From positions 190,772-254,771 of the forward strand of contig KN817560.1 of assembly GCA_000827495.1 (NCBI GenBank): a stretch of DNA of 64,000 bases. Direction: 5' to 3'. Shown here piece by piece: positions 10,988-23,161 of this stretch. The translations under genes were made by a program, and so were the position numbers. A model generated the notes under the pieces. That model was not told the DNA's origin and ran no database searches. It saw only the letters and a program-made list of their open reading frames with translations. Positions within the stretch are counted from its first letter, which is position 1; every line of letters starts with the position of its first letter. The DNA comes from Hypholoma sublateritium FD-334 SS-4 (taxonomy: Eukaryota > Basidiomycota > Agaricomycetes > Agaricales > Strophariaceae).

Positions 10988-12484
10988 ATGTTCCGCAACC
11001 TCGTCACACTCCTCACTGTCGCATGTTCGCTCTCGAGCACATTTTCTGCGCCCATTCAACGCCGTGAAGTTCCGCAAGGTGATTAATTTCAGGGGCTGCG
11101 CGCTATAAACGTCGTGACTAATTCTCTTTGATTCATAGAGCATTCGCACGAGCAATTTTTGACCACCGTTCGCGCCAGTCTCAACCTCAACAACCCTAAC
11201 GCCATCCAGGATCCTGTTTTCGGTCTTCTTGGAAATGCTGCCGCCGCAGGGGGCGCAGGAAAGATCACTGTAAGATAGTCGGCCTTTCATGAAAGATGCG
11301 TGCTCAATTTCAACTCCAGGATGCGACATGTCTCCAGCAGGCAACTGCTGATCAGGCGTTCACGAATGCCAAAGCGGCGGGTGATGTCAACGGCCAAGTT
11401 GCTGCCCTGATTTACCGCGCACTGGAGCGAAACTCTGGTGCCGTCGGCCTCGTCACTGCTCCTTGCACAAGCATCAAAGCCGTAAATCCCGAGATTGCTG
11501 CCATTGCACAGCACCAGGTACGTAGCTAACGCGCCCTTTTTTGTGAGCTCATGTTCTGACGCAACATCTATTCCAGGACCCAGCGTCCACTAACGCGGCT
11601 GCCGTTAACAAGGCAATCACCCTTGAACTTGCCAAGCAAATAGCTGCTGTCGGTGGCGATCCCCAAGATGCTCTTAAATCTGGCACATTCGCTCCCGGCA
11701 CCCTGGGTGACCCGACGGCGAAAGGAAACACATGCGACACTACTAACGACCCGGTTGGATGTATCTTCACACAAAACCTTCTGGTCGAGGACGCTACAGC
11801 AGCTGAGATTAGCGCTGCCGTCGCCGCTGTTAGGTATATAGACTGTCGACTTTGGAGCTTCGGGTCATACTGACACTTCTTTGTGCTCAGCGGATCCACT
11901 GCAACGACGACATCGGCCGCGACTGCGGCGACGGATGCCGCCTGCCCTGATGGTAAATTATATATCATCCGCAATGCGTCTGACCAAGTTTTTTTCCTTT
12001 ACATTCAGCCACTACCGTTACTTTAACCGTCACCGCGACTGTCGATGCTGCTGCCGCTACCACTGCAGCTGTCACCACTGCTGCTGCTGCTACAGCCACA
12101 ACTGCTGCGTAAGTTGGTTTTATTCGTGCTCCTTCTATCTTATACTGACTCCTTTCAAGTGCATCGACAAGCGGTAACCTTCAAACGTTCACAGGAAACC
12201 GTAAGTCTCTGTCACTATGGTTGCGGCCGACGATGTTTTTGAACCACTGTTTTTCATGTTTAGTCGGCGGTGTCACTGCACCTGCTGTCACCACTGGCGG
12301 CCGTGGGCTCCTCGTTGCGGGCTCGGACTCATTCCTCAATTTGTCCGCGGCTCTTGGTCGCTCTTGCGACATCCAACATAATGGATGTGCAGATGTTGCC
12401 AATTCAGCTGCGGGACGTGCATCTGGCCTCACCGTCGGCCAATGCGACACTCAGAACACCCAGTGTCACGCGGTTATCAACTAA
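10988..12484 (+). CDS. Secreted cysteine-containing protein, unknown function
   Basis: Function unknown; I recall this as a widespread Agaricomycete secreted family. Starts with a signal peptide (MFRNLVTLLTVACSLSSTFS) followed by a dibasic site (QRR). At least seven exons with small introns. The central domain contains DATCLQQATADQAFTNAKAA, VAALIYRALERNSGAVG, AITLELAKQIAAVGGD and GCIFTQNLLVEDATA. Then comes an Ala/Thr-rich low-complexity linker (about 12005-12115) and a C-terminal cysteine domain with GRSCDIQHNGCADVANS and GQCDTQNTQC. The linker looks like an O-glycosylated spacer, so a cell-wall or extracellular role is likely, but this is inference. No catalytic motif is seen. Confidence 0.8.
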
Positions 12485-13644
12485 TGCCTTTCTTCGTATT
12501 CTGTGTGAGCGTTTTGTATCAGTAGTTCGGATATGTAGGATGTTCGGCCAGGTTTTGCTGAACTCCTATTTGGTTGCTATGGATTTTAACATTTTTGAGG
12601 GTTGTTTTTCATAGTAAAGTGGCATTCAGATGTATTTTTACCTGATTTTTGTGGCATTAATTATTGAAGAGTAGTGTTTTCACTTTCCGTTCTTAGAAAT
12701 GATTCAGAATGAAGGCAAAGCTTCATCCAATTATGCAATGTACGTCTGCTGATATTCACGCGTCCATGATATGTACTCGAAAATTGGTACGGGACGAGCG
12801 ACGTCAGGCAACCCTCTCCGGAGACCTTGAAATTCCCTGTTTGTATCGTTCAAGTTGTAATTATGCTGCATTATAAAGTTGAGCCCATCGGTTATTGATT
12901 AGCTATCTGATATTCGGCGGTCAGCGTTGAAGTTTCCGAAAAACTATGATGAATTATTGTTCCCTGTCTCGGCAAACGTGGGTGCATTTTATAGCTGCAA
13001 CGCCTGCAATACTTGATATCTTTTTCATGTGCATGTATGAGTCGCCCTGTTTATTTAAATATTGCGTCGCTTGCGTTATTCAATTCATTGCTTGCGTGTA
13101 CAGTGTTTGCGCTTCTTCCCTCCAGAAAAATTGAAGTACGCGGCTAATTTAAGTAATGTTGGTTGAATGTCTGCTCAATGAAGTTGAGAGCAAGTTGAAA
13201 GTAAATATTTCTCATTACTTTTCAATCTCGCTGAGCGCGACGTGTTTGCATTTCGGCCCGGATTACGGTCAGTACCACAGAGAGCAAATTGGGCCAAACT
13301 CTTGGCTTTCGACGCCAACAGCGACGAACGACCCAAGTGTCCACAGGTGTCCCATACATCAACCTGGCCCACCTTGTACACCTTTCTCTTGGCTACTCGA
13401 TCCACGCGCTCGCTATAACTTATCAGACATAGTACTCCCGACCACTCTCGGCGCCATGGTCGCATTAGGTGGTATTCGGGCATTGGCATGTGCTCACTTG
13501 GACCATGTAAACGTGCTTCCAGTCTATCACTGATTGCTAGAGCTTTTACTTAAACGCGCCGTGATCAACGCGCCGTAGGACATTCCTTGGACTAAACACT
13601 CCCCCGGCTCTTGGACAACCTTGACGGCGGTAGTTGAGACGACA
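12485..13644. other. Intergenic region without recognisable gene
   Basis: AT-rich 3' flank followed by the upstream region of the EEP gene. A 125-codon plus-strand frame (13156-13533) has no recognised domain and no convincing splice continuation. Confidence 0.5.
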
Positions 13645-15872
13645 ATGGGCAAATTGGCCTCTCTCGTATTCTGGACGGCTTGTATGACTGTCGCTTCATC
13701 GACTTCAATTGTGGATATCCACGGAACTGCCTGGATTAGCCCCCTTCTCGGGCAGGCGGTCACCAATGTCACTGGTTTAGTTACGGCAAAGGTGCGCTCT
13801 TCCTTCTTTTCGATGACCAACGCCTAAATTTAGTGGTATTCCAATCAAATAGACGTCCAGCGGCTTTTATCTAGTGGGGGAGAAGTCGCTTGACGTACGC
13901 GAGTCAAACGGTATCCTTGTTTTCTCGAGCTCTTCGACTGTTTTAAATTCGGTGGCCGTCGGCGATTTCATTTCGTTGAATGGTAAGGTGGCTCAATATC
14001 GACCTGCAGCGTCGCCAAACTACCTATACCTCACGGAGCTATCGTCGCCGACTGGGATTTCTGTGATAACCTCCAACAACACCATCACGCCCCTGATCCT
14101 TGGAAAGGATAGAAGCCCACCCACTCGGGAATTCAGCGCACTCGACGTCGGTGCTGACGGCTTCCTTTCCGTCCCCAACAACAGCAGCAGGATCACTGAA
14201 ATTAATGCCGATCTTCAACCCGACAAATATGGCTTAGATTTTTGGCAGAGTCTTCAAGGCCAGCTTGTCACGATTCCTAAACCCGTTGCGACCTCCTTCC
14301 AGAACTCGTATGGCGAATTCTGGGTGTACGGAGACTGGAATATAACGGGGAAGAACTCTCGCGGAGGCATATCTCTGACGTTCGGTAATGCATATACCTC
14401 TACCGTTTCACTCCCCAGCTAACGTTTGTGTAGGTCCCAACGGGATTCCTGATGGAAATCCTGAAACCGTGATGATTGGCTCTCCCATAGATGGAACTAA
14501 GAACCCGAAGCCTGCTGTCGGTGTCCAATACACGGATATCACTGGCATAGTCCACCAACAGTAAGTGCACCCGTATCCTTACTTTATATCATATCTCAAC
14601 GTTCCTTTTTCATAGATTTGGCTACTTCTACGTGCTCCCTCTCACAGCGCCGACTGTCGTCGCTACGCCGAACGCCACTATTCCTCCTTCGACAATCAAA
14701 GCCCATCCACTTGATCTTTGCGCTGTCACATTCGGTGATTATAACGTGTGTGATCTTTTATTTATTCTACTTTTTGTTCGAATTAATTTCCTGCCGTTTT
14801 AGGTCGAGAATTTAGCGCCTACCTCAAGTCATCTGCCCACTGTTGCCGCACACATCGTCAACTACCTGAACACACCCGACATCCTGTACCTGCAAGAAAT
14901 TCAGGACAACAGTGGTCCCACCGACGACGGCATCGTCGATGCCACCATCACTCTGAACACATTGATTAGCGCCATCGCCAAGATCAGCAATGTCACATAT
15001 TCGTTCGCCACCATCAATCCTGTCGACGGCCAGGACGGAGGCCAACCTGGAGGAAATATCAGGACCGCATACTTGCAAGTTTTGACTCCAACCTGTTATG
15101 ATATAGACTGATGGAGATCACAGGTACCGCCCTGAAAAACTCAAGCTCGTCAGTGGCTCTCCTGCAGGCGGTTCTCTCGATACTACTGAAGTTCTGACCA
15201 CCTCCTTCTTGAGGCCTAAACTGAGGTTCGGTCAAAATATAGTGCATACGTATGGAAAATCAATGTTAAACTTGCAGCTTCAACCCTGGCCGTATTGACC
15301 CTACAAACGGTTTCTGGAACTCGAGTCGCAAGCCTCTTGTTGCCCAATGGCAGACAAAGCTCGGCTTCGATCTGTTTACTATCAATGTCCATCTGAGCTC
15401 AAAGGGAGGCAGCAGCTCCACTCAAGGAGATGCGAGACCTCCAGTCAACTCGCCCGTTCAGAACCGCACAGGCCAAGTCACCACGGTCGCTGTAAGTCAT
15501 GAATTATTTTTCGAGATAAACATTGAAATCTTTGGTCATCAGACTTTTATCAGGTCCCTCCTCCGCGCCAACCCGTTGGCTAATATTGTTGTCGCCGGAG
15601 ACTTCAATGAATACATCCAAGCGCGCTCAGTCTACAAGCCCCTCCTCTCACTCTTGACCGACATCGATGAAGTCGCTGGCATTCCGGAAGTTGAGCGCTA
15701 CAGCTATGTGTTCGATCAGAACTCGCAGCAGCTGGACCATGTACTCGTTTCCCCGGTCATCAAATTACGCGGGGCACAGTTCGAGCATATACATGTGAAC
15801 AATTGGTCGCCCGTGCTCAGCCAGCGTATCAGCGACCACGATCCTTCTGTCGGCAGGATTCGTGTGTGCTAA
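13645..15872 (+). CDS. Secreted endonuclease/exonuclease/phosphatase (EEP) family protein
   Basis: Predicted secreted metal-dependent phosphoesterase, probably a nuclease. Start at 13645 gives a hydrophobic leader (MGKLASLVFWTACMTVASS). The N-terminal half (IVDIHGTAWISPLLGQ, GFYLV, DFISLNGKV) is the beta-rich OB-like module seen in bacterial and fungal extracellular nucleases. The EEP domain follows, with LCAVTFGDYNVENL, the catalytic Glu in YLQEIQD, INVHLSSKGG, the VAGDFNEY motif, LDHVLVS, and the C-terminal catalytic SDHDP. At least eight exons; the exon edges near 14385, 14743, 15083, 15238 and 15493 are clear. All catalytic motifs are kept, so it should be active. The substrate (DNA, RNA or another phosphodiester) cannot be told from sequence. 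Confidence 0.87.
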
Positions 15873-16800
15873 AGTAATAACGCAAGTATATATATCTACA
15901 ATTATTGTTTTATTGTTATTGGAACTTTTCCTTTTCTTTTCCTCCAAGTGATGAACTTACGAAATGCAAAGGACTCGGAGAAATACTTGACGCAAGCTTC
16001 ATAATCCTTATTAGAACATGTGAATGCGATATAAGATATGCTCAAGCTGAGAAGATATTCCAAATTATGTAGAGCATGCACTACCGACCTTCAAGCTCCC
16101 GTCTTTTCCTGGCTAGGACGAGGCATTCAGCGCTTCGTAAGTTCGTCTATTATTGGTCTAAGATGTACTGTAGTACTAATATAGGAATCCAGGGGTGTTT
16201 TTCAGGACTGATCGTCAGCAAATACGTCGAACAAAATTTCCATATGACACTGGACCCCATGACCGACTCCCACCTTCTCAAGACAGGCGTTCTATTTCCT
16301 ATGTACCCACTTTACCTTTTGCCTCATCAATTAGAGTGCCTAGTATACTAGATCAATCGATCATGGCACTAGGCGCAAACAAATCGCAAGCTGTACTTCT
16401 GGAATCTGCGTCCGGCGTCGTGATGATACATGACTTTTCTGGTGCTGAAAAATGAACACACATCACCGACGTGTGCTAACAAGTGAAATGGAAGCAATTC
16501 AACATTCTTTAGCCAACTCAAAATTAGCTCGGATCTACATATTACTGGCATTTAGCATGGTCAGTGGGCAGTGGCTATACTTAACCATATAACTTATCAA
16601 CGGACATATCGCAGGAACCGGCCTGTGCAAGCTTGTGGACCATGCGTAGGGTGAAGCATATTCTCGGACATTGAATGCAATGAAGAGCCTATTTCCGGAT
16701 TTGCTTTCGCAACCTCCCCGGACATATAAACACGACCCCAAGCTCTAAATCCCTTCCCCTCCGGCTTGCATTGTTCTCAGTCGTGAAGCTCTCCTAAGTA
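15873..16800. other. Intergenic region, promoter of glucoamylase 1 at right end
   Basis: 928 bp without a recognisable gene. It contains the downstream flank of the EEP gene and the promoter of the first glucoamylase. Confidence 0.5.
16725..16730 (+). promoter_or_regulatory. TATA box of glucoamylase 1
   Basis: TATAAA 71 bp before the ATG at 16801. The other two glucoamylase genes have TATA boxes at similar spacing. Confidence 0.6.
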
Positions 16801-19025
<2,225 letters not shown>

Positions 19026-19330
19026 ATTTACGGGAAATGTATTCTACTCGCATGTATCAATCAAACATACTTTCGCAATATTGACCACTGAAGCTGCAGG
19101 TATTTTCTGTCTTGTTTCTGTCAGTTTAAGTAGTTTCCTTCAAAGACAATCGTTAGATAGGGGCGTATGTAATATGTACACTTGGCAGATGACGTAATGC
19201 TACTAGCACAACTACTGTGATATGTATGGCACAGCCCGACCTGGTATGTAATTGTTGGGTTACCTATTAGTGCATCTTCCCTTCTTCCAACATCTCCCAC
19301 TGCTGAAGCTACAAGTTTGACCCACAAAAC
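19026..19330. other. Short intergenic region
   Basis: 305 bp between the glucoamylase 1 stop and the SYLF start, on the same strand. Nothing further is seen apart from the expected terminator and promoter functions. Confidence 0.4.
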
Positions 19331-20355
19331 ATGTCTATGCTCGATAAATTCCGCAAGGGAGCACAGAAGGCTGGTGTTCAGGCGACAGCATTCATACAAA
19401 CTAGCGGCACGAAGGTAGCATCGGGCTCCCGAGATTTCGTCCAGACATTCTCGCTTCCAGGAGAGGCAGAGAAAGCTGCAAAGATCCTGGATAGCTTCCT
19501 GGGTATCTATCAGTCCTTTTGTTCGGTTTGACATGGCTCAGGCAGTCCCACGTTCACAGCGGATCCCGACCGCCCCGAATCTGCGCTCAATGCGATTCCC
19601 AAGGCCGTCCTACAAAGAGCAAGAGGTGGGTTGACAATTCAGTGCCCCAATTTGATAAGCTGACGCCTTTGTCGCTCTTCTCTCCCCGTCACCTTCGCAG
19701 GCCTCGCAGTATTCCAGGTGGTCAAGGCGGGTTTCGTCTTCTCAGGCAAGGCCGGATCTGGACTCGTCATCGCTCGGCTCCCCGACGGTTCATGGTCTGC
19801 ACCATCCTGCATCGCGACGGGCGGCGTTGGCTGGGGTCTCCAAATAGGCGCTGACATCACCGACTTCGTTATCGTGCTCAACAGCGAGGACGCCGTGCGC
19901 GCGTTCTCCATGGGCGGGAATGTTACCATCGGTGGGAACATCAGCGCGTCCGCGGGGCCCATCGGTACAGGCGGTAGTGTGCAGGCGTCGCTCGCGCACC
20001 CAGCGCCCATGTTTTCGTACTCCAAGTCCAAAGGTGCGTGTACCGCCCGGTCGTGTCGTCCGATTGCACATAGTGACTCCCGCTACCAGGCCTATTTGCT
20101 GGTTTGTCGTTAGAGGGTACAGTCCTTATTGAACGAAAGGATGCCAACCGCGATTTCTACGGGTCCCCGGTGCCTGCACGCGATATCCTGGGCGGCCGGG
20201 TTCCTCCACCGGAGGTTGCCTCCCGGCTTTACGAGATCATTGAAGCTGCTGAGGGCTTGGACGAGACAGGCCTCCCCGAGGCGGCCTACGTTCCCTCCCC
20301 TGGAGGCCACATGGGCGCGAACGACATGGTGTTTGATGCAGAGGGGCATCAATAA
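19331..20355 (+). CDS. SYLF (Ysc84-like) lipid-binding protein
   Basis: SYLF-domain protein of the Ysc84/SH3YL1 family, which binds phosphoinositides and, in yeast, actin at endocytic sites. Four exons, starting MSMLDKFRKGAQKAG. Domain motifs: ESALNAIPKAVLQRARGLAV, FSGKAGSGLVIARL, WSAPSCIATGGVGWGLQIGA, DFVIVLNSEDAVRAF, GGNVTIGGNISASAGPIG, MFSYSKSKG, and GLSLEGTVLIERKDANRDFY near the C-terminus. There is no SH3 domain, so this is the SYLF-only form common in mushrooms. Two short N-terminal exons precede the domain. The role in membrane or actin dynamics is inferred from the family. Confidence 0.9.
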
Positions 20356-20650
20356 ATTCAGCATCGAGGATTATTCTACCACATTTTCGTCCAGGTCAAG
20401 CTACTCCGTGTCTTCTGTTATATCATCTCGGATCTTCTCAAGCAATCGTCGCCTGCTCTTTACTGACTACGTCAGCGTTATTGTTCTAATGTGTATAACT
20501 GCCGGTTCGTTCTCATGACTGATATGCATGCCTCGACATCACTATTCTACTATTCTGCGATCTATGAAATTAGGGCAAACACAAAAATATGTGCACTGCA
20601 CAGGTACATACGAAGAAAAATCTCCAAAAGATATAAGATAAGTATGTGAA

Positions 20651-22805
20651 CTAAAGATATTGATCCCAAAACCCTGTGGTTCCGTTATTGTTTGCCGCGT
20701 AGTGGCTGATTCCCAAGAGTTTCATGACAAGGTTATAGATTTCCACGTTTTGGAAGGTTTCCATCACGTAAGTATCGTCAGCCGTCGAGTGCCAGCCTGT
20801 CGTAGCCCGAGATGAAAGAGCCCTGTTCTGATGTTGTGCCTTGACATCAGTGGAGAATGGACCATGAGCAACAAACATAGCCTGCATCGAACGCTCCTCG
20901 TTGTCGTATCCGTGATTCTGGGATAACAAACATTCAGCTAAAAGTCGAGATGAAGTAGCGCGAGGAAAGATACATACGCCTTTGCTCATAGGGTCATCTC
21001 CATCGGGATTTGTGGTCAGAACGTACCCGATTTTAGGCACGACGTAAATGGGGGCGATACGATCGTGGTTTGCGAAGTGGTATCGTTCGGGCATCGTTTC
21101 ATGCGTGTACACTGCAAACCTCTCGGGGTTCTCGTAGGACGCTTCCAAGAGAGCATTCAAGTGCTTCGTCGTATTGGCACCACTGTGGAATCGTAATCCT
21201 ACGGAAGGCCAGCCGTCCTCGTGTTCGATGGCCTTTAATCCGTCGTAGCCCAAGATTTCATTGATGAAGACTTGCGTAGGGTGGCTTGTGTCTGTCATGC
21301 CGTGGTCGCTCACAAAAACGATGTCCACGATGTCAGTCAGATTTCTAGCTGCCAATGAGTCGTGGAGGTCCTTTGCAAATTTATCCACTTTGACCAAGGT
21401 ATCCTGAGTCGGCAAATGAGGCGTGTGGTTTGCAGAACTACACAAAAGAGAATCATACATTAACCAATTTGGAGTTGGGACCTTTCCAATGACCAGCTTG
21501 ATCAAGAGATGGTTCGTACGCTGTAAATAAAAGAAATTTTCAGTTCAGACGAGTGACCATACAAACCCTGTTGTAGTGAATTCCTCACCCATGATGAGCT
21601 GAGGTCGCTTCTCGAAAGGCAAGTCTATCCACTGCAGAACTTGGTCGAGTTTCACTTTAAGAGGAACCTTGTTCTGGAAAAGCGGCTTCGCATTACTAAA
21701 ATCGGACGCAGTGGAGGTTATAGATGATCACCTTCCAGGGGATGAAGTAGGTAGATGATGCGCCAGAAGTTGTTTTGGGAGGACCTGGCCTAGCGATAAC
21801 TGGTACATTCAGACTTTCGTTACCGATATATGACTCGACTTACCACATTAGATTTGCTGTCACTATTCCCGCCTTCTCGGCTGTCTCCCACATCTACGCA
21901 CCATGAGCTGCGTTTTCTGGGTTATTGATTGGACATACCGGCTCGCCCAGCCAAAATGCGGGATTCCACGCGGAAGATATTTGATTGTAGTGGAATTCAA
22001 CTTTCTCCACAGGATCCCAAAAATTCTAGTAGATATTTTAGTAAAGAAAGGGGATGAAGGGGATGTGATTGCGCGGAATTTACGTTGGCGACAATTCCGT
22101 GAGATTCGGCGTGAAGGCCGGTCCTATCCATGAAGGTAAGTTGGAAATATCGCAATAAAAATTAAGTTTGCTTACATTAATGCCCAGTGATTTCTTTCAA
22201 GCAATTATGGTCAATGATGTGCAACATGGTTGATTGTTAATACTCACGGGAATGTTAATGTCTGCCAAGATTATGGGTGAATTCAAGGGCGAAGAAAGAA
22301 GTTATTGAGCTCACCGGAAATATAGGTTTCATCGATTTAGCCCTTAGTCCTTTCTTGCTTAGAGCAAGCAGGTGAGGAGTTAGTCCACGGTCCAGATAGT
22401 CAGCTCTGCCACAAAAGTTTGACCATGAGCGACAGATAATAACGAGCGTACGTACCTCAAGCCGTCGATAGAAACGATAAGAACAGTGCGTTTGAACGCT
22501 TCGGTTCCATTTGAGGGGAGCCCAAGCAAAGATACAGGGTCTTTCAATGGACTGAAACCGGAGAAAAGGACTGTGCGGGCCAAGGTGCCGGTTATGAGCA
22601 GTGCGATAAATGCAGCGGCGGTGATTGTTATTCTTCTGCGTGTCGAGGATCGAGGCTGCGATTCAGTACTTTCGAAAGAGGCAATGTCTTCCGCGTCGTC
22701 ATCAGCGTTGTGCAAAAGCGCCTGCCTCTCTTCGGGGTCGAGGTCCTTAGACGTGACTGGGAGAGTCGCCGAGTGTTTTGGCATTGGAAAGCTCGAGGAA
22801 GCCAT
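20651..22805 (-). CDS. Ectonucleotide pyrophosphatase/phosphodiesterase (NPP family)
   Basis: Type II membrane nucleotide pyrophosphatase/phosphodiesterase that hydrolyses nucleotides outside the cell or in the vacuole or Golgi lumen. A cytosolic acidic N-tail with a dibasic patch (STRRR) precedes one transmembrane helix (ITITAAAFIALLITGTLA). The catalytic domain has VLIVSIDGLR, the nucleophile Thr in PTLTFPNHWALMTG, HAESHGIVAN, NFWDPVEKVEF, metal-binding DQAGH and FVSDHGMTD, and NHGYDNEERSMQAMFVAHGP. About a dozen exons. Two are micro-exons: 22261-22248 (14 nt, encoding the catalytic TLTFP) and 22193-22176 (18 nt, HWAL). All catalytic groups are intact. Convergent with the SYLF gene and divergent from the PLK4-like gene. 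Confidence 0.92.
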
Positions 22806-23161
22806 GCGGGGAGTTTATATATGCCAGCAGGATACGAAGCTCAGCACAAACTGTTGGAGACCAAGGAATGTGTGAAGTAGGGAATATGGAATGCGAGACC
22901 TGACAGGGCCAGTGGCAAGAGTCAATATACTTAGCTGTCCGCTAAATCGGGCCCGGGGCCAAGCCTCCCTAAAAAGGAAGAAATCCTGAACGTCCGCATC
23001 TGCACCTCAACTATGTACCACAACCACGCCGTCGAATTCAACCTGTAATCGCATCAAACAACGTAGACCCTTCTCGCTAGCTCTGCTTTCTGTGAGTAAA
23101 GCGTGGATCAATACTGGTCAAAATTGAAAGGTTATAGGCTTCAAGCGGGTTTCATTTCCCA
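22806..23161. promoter_or_regulatory. Divergent promoter region (NPP / PLK4-like)
   Basis: 356 bp between two divergent start codons. No strong TATA box is seen. Both promoters must sit here. Confidence 0.45.
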
